Positions 8,836-17,352 of a stretch of 64,000 nt of DNA are shown piece after piece. Source of the DNA: Caulobacter endophyticus (lineage in GTDB: Bacteria > Pseudomonadota > Alphaproteobacteria > Caulobacterales > Caulobacteraceae); assembly GCF_029543245.1 (NCBI RefSeq), contig NZ_JARQWV010000005.1, forward strand, positions 186,001 through 250,000. The letters run 5' to 3'. The translations under genes and the position numbers were made by a program. The first letter of the stretch is position 1. The number at the start of each line of letters is the position of its first letter. The notes under the pieces were generated by a model. It made no database searches. It saw only the letters and a list, made by a program, of their open reading frames with translations, and had not been told where the DNA came from.

Positions 8836-9282
8836 CTAATCGATCTCGAAGGTGTCGGGCTGGCGTGGGGCGGCGGGCGCGGCGACCGGCGCGGGCGGCG
8901 GCGTGGCGGCCTTGGGTTCGTGGCTCAGCAGGGCGTTGACCCGCTTGGAGAGGTCGGCGGCGGTGAACGGCTTGACGATATAGCCGTTGGCGCCCTCGTT
9001 CAGGGCCAGCTTGACGGTGTCGATATCGCCGCGGGCGGTGATCATCATCACCGGCGTGCGCAGCTTGCGGTGCTTGCGCATCAGCCGCAGCACCTCCAGC
9101 CCGCTCATGCCGGGCATCTGGATGTCGAGCAGGACGAGGTCGGCCCGTGCGTGACTGAGGGTCTCCAGGCCGATCGTGCCGTTGGGCGCGGCCGAGACGC
9201 GATGGCCCGACTGGCTCAGCACCAGGTCGACGAAGTCGCGGATCAGGGGATCATCGTCGATCACCAGGACGGAGTGCGGCAT
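8836..9282 (-). CDS. single-domain response regulator
   Basis: This encodes 148 residues: a complete receiver domain plus a short Ala/Pro-rich tail and no output domain. The acidic pocket is IDDDP (residues 8-12), the phosphoacceptor is Asp53 in LVLLDIQMPGMSG, Thr82 is in MMITARG, and Lys104 is in YIVKPF. Such stand-alone receivers act by protein-protein contact or as phosphate sinks. The tail from about residue 125 (PPPAPVAAPAAPRQ) is a flexible linker ending in an acidic TFEID. It is transcribed towards the hybrid kinase, with only the palindromic repeat between them, so a functional link is possible but unproven. Confidence 0.88.
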   Translation of the reverse strand: MPHSVLVIDDDPLIRDFVDLVLSQSGHRVSAAPNGTIGLETLSHARADLVLLDIQMPGMSGLEVLRLMRKHRKLRTPVMMITARGDIDTVKLALNEGANGYIVKPFTAADLSKRVNALLSHEPKAATPPPAPVAAPAAPRQPDTFEID

Positions 9283-9383
9283 CGGCGGGATTTCCAGAAT
9301 CGGCGCGTCGGGTACTCGACCAACTATAGCGCGCGTCGAGCGCGTGTCGCACCCCTGCGTGCGCCGCGCTTATTGTCGCGGGA

Positions 9384-10103
9384 TCAGCGGCACAGACGAT
9401 AGGGGCTGAGGTCGACATGCAGATGATCGGCGTGGGCGGCGTTGTAGTCGGGGCCCAGCACCGCGCCGAACAGTTCGCACGCCCCAGCCCTGGCGACGCG
9501 CAGGAAGCGGCCCTCGGGGCCAGGGTCCCTGAAATCGCCGGCTATGGTCAGCCGGCGTCCGTCGGCCAGGCGAACGCCGGAAACGTCGAGGGCCGAAGCG
9601 CCGGCGTGCTGGCTGGGCCGGGCGCCCGTGCGGCCGTAGATCGTGCGGCAGGCATAGGTTCCCAGATGCTCGACCCGGGCAAGCCGGCTGTCCAGCAGGC
9701 GCTGTGCGGCCGGTTCCAGCACCTGCCGTTCCCAGACGGCGTAGCGCAGGGCCAGCGGACAGGTCATGACCGGGGCGGCGGGCGACAGCCGGCTTTGGGC
9801 TCTCACCGTGTCGCGCGTCGAGCAGAAGCCGTCTTCCCGAACCGGCTGGTCGATGGGCGCGATCCCGCCTGCGCGCAGGGCCGCGCGGCAGGCCGCCGGA
9901 TCGGCGCCGATCCGCGCCAGCTTGCCTTCCGTGGCCAGGCCCAGCGGCTGGTCGATGGAGAATGGCTTCCAGGCCAGGTCCTGCGGCGGCGCGATGCGGT
10001 CGATGAGGGCGAGCAGCAGCAGGCCGGCCAGGGCGACGTCCAGGAGGAAGCCGCCGATCTCGGCCAGCGCCAGGGCTTGGGGCGAAGCGGGTTTCACACG
10101 CAC
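9384..10103 (-). CDS. extensin-like domain protein
   Basis: This encodes 239 residues: an N-terminal membrane helix (about 14-33, EIGGFLLDVALAGLLLLALID), a proline-containing linker, then an extensin-like C-terminal domain. The signature residues are present: cysteines (CRAAL, FCSTRD, TCPLA, YACRT), RTGARPSQHAGASALDV, and the final DYNAAHADHLHVDL. The His/Asp/His set looks like the zinc site of LAS/VanY-type peptidases, to which this bacterial family is thought to be related. It would face the periplasm, attached by the helix. It is divergent from the MFS gene at 10211. Confidence 0.8.
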   Translation of the reverse strand: MRVKPASPQALALAEIGGFLLDVALAGLLLLALIDRIAPPQDLAWKPFSIDQPLGLATEGKLARIGADPAACRAALRAGGIAPIDQPVREDGFCSTRDTVRAQSRLSPAAPVMTCPLALRYAVWERQVLEPAAQRLLDSRLARVEHLGTYACRTIYGRTGARPSQHAGASALDVSGVRLADGRRLTIAGDFRDPGPEGRFLRVARAGACELFGAVLGPDYNAAHADHLHVDLSPYRLCR

Positions 10104-10210
10104 CGCAACGGCCGGGCGAGCCGTCCGGTTCGCCGCGACGGCTTGGCGAGCGGGGCGGAAACGGGCATGACCGCCTGCCCGGTCCGCAGGGACCGTCCCA
10201 GAGACCGTCG

Positions 10211-11587
10211 ATGTCCGTCGCCGCCGACCGCACCGTCTTGCTCGACCGCGCCTTGCTGCCGCGCTTCGGCCTGCTGTGCCTGGGCATCTGGCTGAACGCC
10301 GCCGACACCCTGGTCACCGCCACCATCATGCCCAGCGTCGCCCGCGAGATCGGCGGCCACCAGTATTTCGGCTGGTCGGTGGCGGCCTATCTGATCGGTT
10401 CGATCGTAGCCGGGGCGTGCAGCGGCAAGCTTTCGCAGGGTCTGGGCCTGCGCCGCGCCACGGCCTTCGCCGGCGTCATCTACGCCCTGGGCTGCGCCAT
10501 GAGCGCGCTGGCGCCCGACTTCGTCACCTTCGTCACCGGCCGGCTGGTGCAGGGGCTGGGCGCGGGGGCGGTGGTGGCGCTGTGCTACGTGGCGATCACC
10601 GCCCTGTTTCCCGAAAGCCTGTGGCCGCGTGTCTATGGCGCGGTGGCCGGGGTGTGGGGCGGGGCGACGCTGCTGGGGCCGATGCTGGGCGGGCTGTTCG
10701 CCGCCGCCGGCTTCTGGCGCGGGGCGTTCTGGGCGTTCGTCATCCAGGGCGTGGTCTTCGTGGCGGCCGTGCTGGCCATGCTGCCGGGCGAGAAGCGGCA
10801 GGCCGGCCGCACCCGCATTCCCAGCCGCCAGTTGCTGCTGCTGGTCGTCGGCGTAGGGCTGATCGGCGCGGCCGGGGTCGTGGCCTCGTCGGCCGTGGCG
10901 GGCGCCTGCGCGGCCTTCGGGGTCGTGGCCATGGCGGCCATGCTGGCCGTCAACCGCGCCTCGCCCGACCGTCTGCTGCCGCGCTCTGCCGCCGACCTGT
11001 CGACCGCCACCGGCCTTGGCCTTCTGACCATGTTCGCCTGTGAGGCCGCCGCCATCGGCTTCACCGTCTATGGCCCCGCCTTCATCCAGGCCCGTCACGG
11101 CGCCTCGCCGCTGGTCGCCGGCTATGTCACCGGCGGCATCGCCGCCGGCTGGACGGTCTGCGCCATGCTGGTGGCCCGGCTGAAGGCCGAGCGTGAGCCC
11201 CTGGCCATCCGCGCCGGCGCGCTGGTGATCCTGGCCGGGGTGGCGCTGGCCGCCCTGGCGGTGACGCGCGGCGGCCTGTGGAGCACGGGCCTGTCGCTGC
11301 TGGCCGTCGGCTGCGGCTTTGGCCTCTGCTGGGCGTTCCTGGCCCGCCGCACCATCGCCGGCGCGCCGATCGAGGAGCAGGCCCTGGCCTCGTCGGCCGT
11401 GCCCACGGTGCAACTGATCGGCGGGGCGGCCGGCTCGGCCGCCGCCGGGGCCATGGCCAACCTGCTGGGCTTCGGCCACGGCATTGACCAGGCCGCCGCC
11501 TTCGCCCACGGCCCCTGGCTGTTCGCCGCCTTCACGCCCCTGGCCCTGGTGGGCTGCCTCGCGGCCTGGCGCCTGGCGCGGAACTGA
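10211..11587 (+). CDS. MFS transporter, DHA2-like
   Basis: This encodes 458 residues made almost wholly of hydrophobic helices, about 14 by eye. The first helix carries NAADTLVTATIMPSV, the DHA2-family motif in which Asp precedes a T/V-rich stretch and a helix-breaking Pro. The loop between helices 2 and 3 has GKLSQGLGLRRA, a version of MFS motif A. The family exports drugs or metabolites by proton antiport. No regulator or membrane-fusion partner is adjacent. The substrate is unknown. Confidence 0.82.
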   Translation: MSVAADRTVLLDRALLPRFGLLCLGIWLNAADTLVTATIMPSVAREIGGHQYFGWSVAAYLIGSIVAGACSGKLSQGLGLRRATAFAGVIYALGCAMSALAPDFVTFVTGRLVQGLGAGAVVALCYVAITALFPESLWPRVYGAVAGVWGGATLLGPMLGGLFAAAGFWRGAFWAFVIQGVVFVAAVLAMLPGEKRQAGRTRIPSRQLLLLVVGVGLIGAAGVVASSAVAGACAAFGVVAMAAMLAVNRASPDRLLPRSAADLSTATGLGLLTMFACEAAAIGFTVYGPAFIQARHGASPLVAGYVTGGIAAGWTVCAMLVARLKAEREPLAIRAGALVILAGVALAALAVTRGGLWSTGLSLLAVGCGFGLCWAFLARRTIAGAPIEEQALASSAVPTVQLIGGAAGSAAAGAMANLLGFGHGIDQAAAFAHGPWLFAAFTPLALVGCLAAWRLARN

Positions 11588-11592
11588 CGTCT

Positions 11593-12438
11593 CTACTCGC
11601 TGGACCCCAGCGACAGCAGGATCGCCGGGTTCTGGGCGATCAGCAGGGCCCCGACGGCGCCGAGCGCCGCCTCGTCGTGCTGGTCGGACTCGGTGGCCGC
11701 GCCGGTGATGGGGGCGACGATGAGGCCACCGGGCGGGTCGGCCGGCGGCGTGGCTTCGAGCTCGGGGCGGTGGCGGAAGATCTCGGCCCGGATCGCGTCG
11801 ACGGCCAAGGCCATCGGCGCCAGGTCGATCTCGATGTCGGTTCCCACCGTCCGGTCGGCGAGGCTGAGGTTCGGCAGTTCGCTGGGACCCAGCCGCAGGC
11901 CGAGCTTCCCGCGCCGGTCGCGGCTGCGCGGACGCACCGCCTGGATGGCGTCCCACGGAATGGTCCAGCCCAGGCCGCGGTCATAGATCCCAGCTTCGTC
12001 GATCCTCAGCTCGACCGCGCCGGCCTCAAGCGGCGGGCGTCGCCAGATCAGCCAGCCGAAGGCCAGGCTCAGCGCCATGGCGTAGATCACGCCCCACAGG
12101 TCGCCGTACCACCAGGACTGGCCGGTCAGCAGCAGGGCGATGGCCAGGCCGGCGAAGGGGAGGCGGCGCTTCCAGCGCGCCTCGAACTGGGCCTTGCGGC
12201 TGGCGCGCCAGACGCCGGGCGCGGGCTGGTCGGGCGTATCCTCGCTTCGCCCGTTGATCCAGATGGTCAGGGCCAGTCCGACGCCCGCGATCCACAGCGG
12301 CGGCTGCACTTCCGGAGAGCCGCCCCAGACGCCCAGCCCCAGGCATCCCCAGATCGCGGTCGGCGCGATCTCGCGGCCGAGCTCGGCCGCGGACATGTGG
12401 ACGCGGATGCCGTCCGAAACCTTGCGAAGCGGGTTCAT
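11593..12438 (-). CDS. membrane protein with PH-like cytoplasmic region, function unknown
   Basis: This encodes 281 residues. There are about four hydrophobic segments in the N-terminal half (for example LWIAGVGLALTIWI, LPFAGLAIALLLTG and VIYAMALSLAFGWLIW). A soluble part from about residue 148 then begins ELRIDEAGIYDRGLGWTIPWDAIQAVRP, the layout of bacterial PH-like domains that follow a membrane pair. The C-terminal 60 residues are Ala/Pro rich. It overlaps nothing, but ends 5 bp from the end of the convergent MFS gene. Its role is not inferable. Confidence 0.65.
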   Translation of the reverse strand: MNPLRKVSDGIRVHMSAAELGREIAPTAIWGCLGLGVWGGSPEVQPPLWIAGVGLALTIWINGRSEDTPDQPAPGVWRASRKAQFEARWKRRLPFAGLAIALLLTGQSWWYGDLWGVIYAMALSLAFGWLIWRRPPLEAGAVELRIDEAGIYDRGLGWTIPWDAIQAVRPRSRDRRGKLGLRLGPSELPNLSLADRTVGTDIEIDLAPMALAVDAIRAEIFRHRPELEATPPADPPGGLIVAPITGAATESDQHDEAALGAVGALLIAQNPAILLSLGSSE

Positions 12439-12469
12439 GCGCGGAAAGGTAGCGCTTGCCTGGGCAGAC

Positions 12470-14458
12470 TCAAGCCTGCTCCAGCGCCGTCGCCTCGACC
12501 AGCCTGACCACGTCGCCCATGATTTCGGTGATGCGAAAATCCTTTGGGGTGTAGATCCGCGCCACGCCCATCTGCTTGAGGATCAGGGCGTCGGCCTCGG
12601 GGATGATGCCGCCGGCCACGACGGGCACGTGTTCCAGCCCCTCGGCCCGCATCAGCCGCACCACTTCCTGCACGAGATCCAGGTGCGAGCCCGACAGGAT
12701 CGACAGGCCCACCACGTGGGCGCGGCTTTCCTTGGCGCGGCGAACGATCTCTTCCGGCGTCGAGCGGATGCCGTCATAGACGACCTCCATGCCGCAGGCC
12801 CGGGCGCGGGTGGCTATCTGCTCGGCGCCGTTGGAGTGGCCGTCCAGGCCCGGCTTGCCGACCAGATAGGTCAGGGTGCGGCCCAGCACTTGCGACACCC
12901 GCTCGACCTCGGCCTTCACCGCCTCCACATCCTCGGCCTCGCCGGTGGAGACGACGACGGCCACGCCGGTCGGGCCGCGGTACTCGCCGAACACCTCGCG
13001 CAGGGCGCCGGCCCACTCGCCGGTGGTGACCCCCGCCCGGGCGGCGGTGATCGAGGGCTCCATGATGTTTCGGCCATCCGCCGCGGCGGCCTTCAGGTCA
13101 GCCAGGGCGGCCTCGACGGCGGCGCCATCGCGGGCCGTGCGCCAGGCCTGGATGCGGGCGACGACCTCGGCTTCCAGCTTCGGATCGATCGTCTCGATGT
13201 TTCCTTCGCCGGCCGACAGGGGCGAGGGCTCGCTGTCGGTCCAGCGGTTGACGCCGACCACGGTCAGCTCGCCGGTCTCGACGGCTCGTACGCGTTTGGC
13301 GTTCGACCCGACCAGCTCGGCTTTCATGTAGTCGATGGCGCTGGCCGCCCCGCCCATTTCGTCGATCAGGGCCAGTTGCTCAAGCGCCCCTTTCGACAGT
13401 TCCGCGACCTTGGCCTCGACCACGTGGGAGCCGGCGAACAGGTCCTCGTATTCCAAAAGGTCGGTCTCGTAGGCCAGCACCTGTTGCAGCCGCAGCGACC
13501 ACTGCTGGTCCCAGGGGCGCGGCAGGCCCAGGGCCTCGTTCCAGGCCGGCAGCTGCAGGGCCCGGCAGCGGGCGTCCTTGCTGAGGGTGACGGCCAGGGC
13601 CTCTATGAGAATGCGATAGACGTTGTTCTCGGGCTGCGGCTCGGTCAGGCCCAGGCTGTTGACCTGCACCCCGTAGCGAAAGCGCCGGGCCTTCTTGTCC
13701 TGCACGCCATAGCGCTCCAGCAGGATCTGGTCCCAAAGCTGGGTGAAGCTGCGCATCTTGCAGAGCTCGGTGACGAACCGCACGCCGGCGTTGACGAAGA
13801 AGCTGATCCGCGAGGCGACGATCTCGAAGTCTTCTTCCGGCACCTGGCCGCCGGCGCGGACGGCGTCGAGCACCGAGATGGCGGTGGCGAGAGCGAAGGC
13901 CAGCTCCTGCTCCGGCGTCGCCCCGGCCTCCTGCAGGTGGTAGCTGCAGACGTTCATCGGGTTCCATTTCGGAACCTCGCGATAGCACCAGGCGATCATG
14001 TCGCCGATCAGCCTAAGGCTCGGCCCCGGCGGGAAGATGTAGGTGCCGCGGGAGAGATACTCCTTGATCAGGTCGTTCTGGGTGGTGCCCTGAAGCAAGC
14101 GCCGATCGGCGCCTTGCTCGTCGGCCAGGGCCACGTACATCGCCAGCAGCCAGGCGGCCGGGGCGTTGATGGTCATGGAGGTGTTCATCTTCTCCAGCGG
14201 GATCTCGCTGAAGAGGGCGCGCATGTCGCCCAGATGGCTGATCGGCACGCCCACCTTGCCGACCTCGCCACGCGACAGGATGTGGTCGGGATCGTAGCCG
14301 GTCTGGGTCGGCAGGTCGAAGGCCACCGACAGGCCGGTCTGGCCGCGCGCCAGGTTCGAGCGGTAGAGCGCGTTGGACTTTTCCGCCGTCGAGTGGCCGG
14401 CATAGGTGCGGAAGATCCACGGCGGATCGGGCGCGTGCTGAAAGGCCTTGTCCGACAT
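12470..14458 (-). CDS. ecm: ethylmalonyl-CoA mutase (B12-dependent)
   Basis: This encodes 662 residues of the coenzyme-B12-dependent acyl-CoA mutase family. The N-terminal TIM barrel opens with FRTYAGHSTAEKSNALYRSNL and GQTGLSVAFDLPTQTGYD, split here. Its residues match the Ecm/MeaA branch rather than methylmalonyl-CoA mutase. The C-terminal cobalamin-binding domain has the DxHxxG motif LDGHSNGAEQ, with axial His541. Ecm converts ethylmalonyl-CoA to methylsuccinyl-CoA in the ethylmalonyl-CoA pathway of acetyl-CoA assimilation. The gene (also called meaA) stands alone; crotonyl-CoA carboxylase and the other pathway enzymes are not in this window. Confidence 0.88.
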   Translation of the reverse strand: MSDKAFQHAPDPPWIFRTYAGHSTAEKSNALYRSNLARGQTGLSVAFDLPTQTGYDPDHILSRGEVGKVGVPISHLGDMRALFSEIPLEKMNTSMTINAPAAWLLAMYVALADEQGADRRLLQGTTQNDLIKEYLSRGTYIFPPGPSLRLIGDMIAWCYREVPKWNPMNVCSYHLQEAGATPEQELAFALATAISVLDAVRAGGQVPEEDFEIVASRISFFVNAGVRFVTELCKMRSFTQLWDQILLERYGVQDKKARRFRYGVQVNSLGLTEPQPENNVYRILIEALAVTLSKDARCRALQLPAWNEALGLPRPWDQQWSLRLQQVLAYETDLLEYEDLFAGSHVVEAKVAELSKGALEQLALIDEMGGAASAIDYMKAELVGSNAKRVRAVETGELTVVGVNRWTDSEPSPLSAGEGNIETIDPKLEAEVVARIQAWRTARDGAAVEAALADLKAAAADGRNIMEPSITAARAGVTTGEWAGALREVFGEYRGPTGVAVVVSTGEAEDVEAVKAEVERVSQVLGRTLTYLVGKPGLDGHSNGAEQIATRARACGMEVVYDGIRSTPEEIVRRAKESRAHVVGLSILSGSHLDLVQEVVRLMRAEGLEHVPVVAGGIIPEADALILKQMGVARIYTPKDFRITEIMGDVVRLVEATALEQA

Positions 14459-14550
14459 CCTCGCGCTCCCGGCGGTCTTTTCTGGTTATCGCGGGATGAT
14501 GCGCCGGTGTTGGGTGCGGTGCAATATGGGGCTTCGCAGGTGCGATGCAG

Positions 14551-14719
14551 GATCCTTCTCCCCTTGCGGGAGAAGGTGTCATCCGAAGGATGACGGATGA
14601 GGGGTCTCTCAGACTTTTGAAGCCGCACCCAGCCTGCCCGTCGTCACGGCGGACAGGCCTGTCGACCCCTCACCCGACCCGCTTCGCGGGCCACCCTCTC
14701 CCACAAGGGGAGAGGGATC
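14551..14719. repeat. composite intergenic palindromic repeat (copy 3 of 7)
   Basis: The outer arms GATCCTTCTCCCCTTG... (14551 on) and ...CAAGGGGAGAGGGATC (ending 14719) are complementary. Each arm has a local hairpin (CTTCTCCCCTTGCGGGAGAAG), and an inner GGATGAGGGG / CCCCTCACCC pair extends the match. It fills most of the gap between ecm and the VOC gene and overlaps the VOC stop codon. Confidence 0.75.
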
Positions 14720-15203
14720 ATTCTTTGGTGAAGCTCGCCGGAATTTCCGGGTCCGCCCCCGCCTTGCCCCACAGCACGATCTCATTCCCCCAGGGGTCGC
14801 GGAAGGCGTGGTTGTAGCCGTTGAACTCGGCCCAGTAGTGGTCGCGCCAGAGCAGGGTGGCGCCCAGGCTCTGCGCGGTTTCCAGGATCCGGTCGGCGCT
14901 GTCGTCGTCGCCGATCAGGATCCAGATGCGCGGCTTGCGGCCGTCGCTCGACAGGGTGCGCGGCTCGACGCCGGCGCCTTGCGGATGCGGACGGGCGTTG
15001 GCGGCGTCGAAGATGCCCAGGTGCAGGTTGCCGATCTGGCTGTCGCTGCCGTCCGGGTTCTTGAACTGACCGCCCGGGACCATGCGGTGATAGATCCCCT
15101 GCGGCCGGGCGTCGTTCTGCCAGCCGAACACCTTTGCATAGAACTCGCCGGCCTTGGCGGGGTCGTCGCTGGCCAGGTCGACGAAGATCAGGGTGTTGGT
15201 CAC
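14718..15203 (-). CDS. VOC/glyoxalase-fold protein
   Basis: This encodes 161 residues with the paired beta-alpha-beta-beta-beta units of the vicinal oxygen chelate fold. It starts LIFVDLASDDPAKAGEFYAKVFGW, the usual opening of glyoxalase/bleomycin-resistance-like proteins, and ends with FNGYNHAFRDPWGNEIVLW, in which the Glu (GNE) is the usual C-terminal metal ligand. Family members bind a divalent metal and act as isomerases, dioxygenases or binding proteins. No substrate can be assigned. It lies downstream of the SDR at 15218 with 14 bp between them, so the two are probably co-transcribed. Its stop codon lies inside a palindromic repeat. Confidence 0.78.
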   Translation of the reverse strand: MTNTLIFVDLASDDPAKAGEFYAKVFGWQNDARPQGIYHRMVPGGQFKNPDGSDSQIGNLHLGIFDAANARPHPQGAGVEPRTLSSDGRKPRIWILIGDDDSADRILETAQSLGATLLWRDHYWAEFNGYNHAFRDPWGNEIVLWGKAGADPEIPASFTKE

Positions 15204-15217
15204 GGGGAAGTCCTCGT

Positions 15218-16048
15218 TCAGTCGAAGCCGATGGAAAGGGAGAGGTCGCGCCAGGCGTCGATGTCGGCCTTCAGGCCGTCGGCGGCGTAGGCGGCGTATT
15301 TCAGGGCGTCTTCGCCCAGCAGCAGATGCAGGGGTGGATCTTCCGCGTCGACGATGGCCAGCACGGCCAGGGCGGCCTTCTTCGGATCGCCGGGCTCGGA
15401 GCCCGCGTGGTCGGCCATGATCCGCTCGGCGTCGCGCGCCAGGCCGTCATAGTCGGCGATCTTGTCGGCCACGATGGTCTTGGAGCCCTTGGCGAAGCTG
15501 GTGCGCAGGCCGCCGGGGGCGACGTTGACGACCTTGATCCCCAGCTCGGCGACCTCGGCCGCCAGCGACTGGGTCAGGCCCTCCAGCGCCCACTTGCTGG
15601 CGCAATAGACGCCGGTGCCGGCCCAGACCGCCAGGCCCGAGACCGAGGTGATGTTGACGATCCGGCCCGAGCGCCGCGCCCGCATGGCCGGCAGCACGGC
15701 TTTCAGCACCGACAGGGGGCCGAAGACGTTGGTCTCGAACTGGGCGCGGACCTCGGCGAGGGAGGCCTCTTCCACCGCGCCCACCAGGCCGTAGCCGGCG
15801 TTGTTGACCAGCACGTCGATCCGGCCGGTCAGAGCCTCCGCCGCCTTCACGGCGTTCTCGACCGCCACAGGGTCGGTGACGTCCATCACCAGGCCATGGG
15901 CGCGGCCCGGCGCGATGGCCTCGAAGGCGGCGACGTCGACGGCCTTGCGCACCGTGCCGGCGACGACGTCGCCCCGCGCCAGAGCCGCGGCGGCGATCTC
16001 GTGCCCGAGCCCGCCGGACACGCCGGTGATTAGCCAGGTCTGGGTCAT
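15218..16048 (-). CDS. short-chain dehydrogenase/reductase (SDR)
   Basis: This encodes 276 residues. The Rossmann motif is TGVSGGLG (8-15), followed by NNAG (82-85), the catalytic serine in ITSVSG and Tyr148-xxx-Lys152 in VYCASKWALEG. The C-terminal extension and the SKWALEG pattern are typical of the 17-beta-HSD/retinol-dehydrogenase-like SDRs that bacteria carry in several copies. It is the first gene of a two-gene unit with the VOC protein. The substrate is unknown. Confidence 0.83.
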   Translation of the reverse strand: MTQTWLITGVSGGLGHEIAAAALARGDVVAGTVRKAVDVAAFEAIAPGRAHGLVMDVTDPVAVENAVKAAEALTGRIDVLVNNAGYGLVGAVEEASLAEVRAQFETNVFGPLSVLKAVLPAMRARRSGRIVNITSVSGLAVWAGTGVYCASKWALEGLTQSLAAEVAELGIKVVNVAPGGLRTSFAKGSKTIVADKIADYDGLARDAERIMADHAGSEPGDPKKAALAVLAIVDAEDPPLHLLLGEDALKYAAYAADGLKADIDAWRDLSLSIGFD

Positions 16049-16067
16049 GTTCGCATTTCCTATTGCT

Positions 16068-16204
16068 CGTCATCCCGGCCCCCCGGGTCGCGTATAACGC
16101 GCCCGAGGGTAAACTCCGCGCAGCGGAGAGCCGGGACCCAGGGGCGACAGCAGTGCGCCGGCCCCTGGGTCCCGGATAAGCCCTTCGGGCTTTCCGGGAT
16201 GACG
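16068..16204. repeat. composite intergenic palindromic repeat (copy 4 of 7)
   Basis: The outer arms CGTCATCCCGG and CCGGGATGACG are perfect complements. Inner segments (CCGGGACCCAGGGGC and GCCCCTGGGTCCCGG) form a second palindrome. It fills the gap between the SDR start and the TauD-type gene end. The sequence is the familiar alphaproteobacterial GTCATCCCGG... repeat type. Confidence 0.8.
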
Positions 16205-16218
16205 GCCTTTGATGATCT

Positions 16219-17133
16219 CTAAAACGGCGCGTCGCCCTTCACCCACAGGCGGTGCATCGTCCGGAAGTACTTCTTGTCGTCGTACAGCGTCCCCGTGTGC
16301 AGGGTGCAGCGGTTGTCCCACATCAGGAGGTCGCCGACGCGCCACTTGTGGCGGTGGACGAAGCGCTCCTGCGTCATGAACTCGACCAGCTCGTCCAGCA
16401 AAGCGAGGCCTTCGGGACCCGGCTTGCCGATCACCTCGGTGACCGTGCCGGTCGAGGGCCACAGCGCCTTGCGGCCGTCGGCCGGGTGGGTGCGGATCAG
16501 CGGGTGCTCGACGTCGGGATTGGCCGCCTCCATCTCGGGCGACAGGATCTGGGCCCCGAACTCGCGGGTGGCCATGAAGTGCTTGTAGCTGTGGTGAAGG
16601 CGCAGCGGCAGCAGCTCGGCCTGCTTTTCCGCGCTCAGCGCCTCCCAGGCCGCGCAGCCGTCGGCCAGCAGGGTGTCGGAGCCTTCCTCCGGCGCCTCCA
16701 CGCAATAGAGCATGGTCAGCATCACCGGCTGCGGCTTGTAGCTGTAGTCGGTGTGCCAGCCGACGCCGTCGTTGTGGGCCCCGATCGGCTTTCCGTCGAC
16801 TACGCGGTTGGAGAGGATGAAGATCTTCGGATAGCCGGGCAGGGTGAAGCGGGTCTGGGTATGATCCTCCGGATCGCCGAACCGGCCGATGAAGGCCATC
16901 AGGTCGTCGGGGGTCATCTTCTGGTCGCGCACCAGCACCGCGCCGTGGGCATGGAAGGCGGCCACCACGCCGTCCAGCTCGGCGTCGGTCGCCGTCGGCA
17001 GTTCGATGTCGAGGATCTCGGCGCCGAAGTCGTCTTTCAGCGGCTTCTTGGCCAGGGCGGGCAGGGCTTGCGCGAGCATGTCGGCGACCTTCGGTGACTG
17101 TCTGGCCTTGAGCCTAGGCGGCTGAAAAATCAC
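16219..17133 (-). CDS. TauD/TfdA-family Fe(II)/2-oxoglutarate dioxygenase
   Basis: This encodes 304 residues with the double-stranded beta-helix of the family. The metal triad is visible: His127 and Asp129 in GWHTDYSY and the distal His279 in CTLHTGT. An Arg that binds 2-oxoglutarate follows in FRTMHRLW. Family members hydroxylate an organic substrate (taurine, alkyl sulfates, phenoxyacetates, carnitine precursors) while decarboxylating 2-oxoglutarate. It is divergent from the Rieske oxygenase at 17353, so the two may share a control region. The N-terminal 30 residues (RLKARQSPKVADMLAQALPALA) are an unusual basic-amphipathic extension. The substrate is unknown. Confidence 0.85.
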   Translation of the reverse strand: MIFQPPRLKARQSPKVADMLAQALPALAKKPLKDDFGAEILDIELPTATDAELDGVVAAFHAHGAVLVRDQKMTPDDLMAFIGRFGDPEDHTQTRFTLPGYPKIFILSNRVVDGKPIGAHNDGVGWHTDYSYKPQPVMLTMLYCVEAPEEGSDTLLADGCAAWEALSAEKQAELLPLRLHHSYKHFMATREFGAQILSPEMEAANPDVEHPLIRTHPADGRKALWPSTGTVTEVIGKPGPEGLALLDELVEFMTQERFVHRHKWRVGDLLMWDNRCTLHTGTLYDDKKYFRTMHRLWVKGDAPF

Positions 17134-17352
17134 GGTCTTGCCTCAGCGCGTACTGTCTCTTGCCTGCCTCTCGTGCGCGTACGGTCAAAAGTGGGGTCCT
17201 TGCGCAGCGCGGCGACAGCAGCGCCCGATCGGCGGGCGACCGTGCGGCCCGGGCCTGCCGCTGACCAAGTTTTCGTGCGCGCTGGAGCAAGACCGGGGCG
17301 GGGCGGGGCGCCAGCCTTGAGGGGTCTTCTTCCCCAAAGCGAGCGCCCGGCC

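Noticed and set aside
12140..14593. 817-codon plus-strand open frame
   Set aside because: Antisense to ethylmalonyl-CoA mutase, which has clear B12 motifs.
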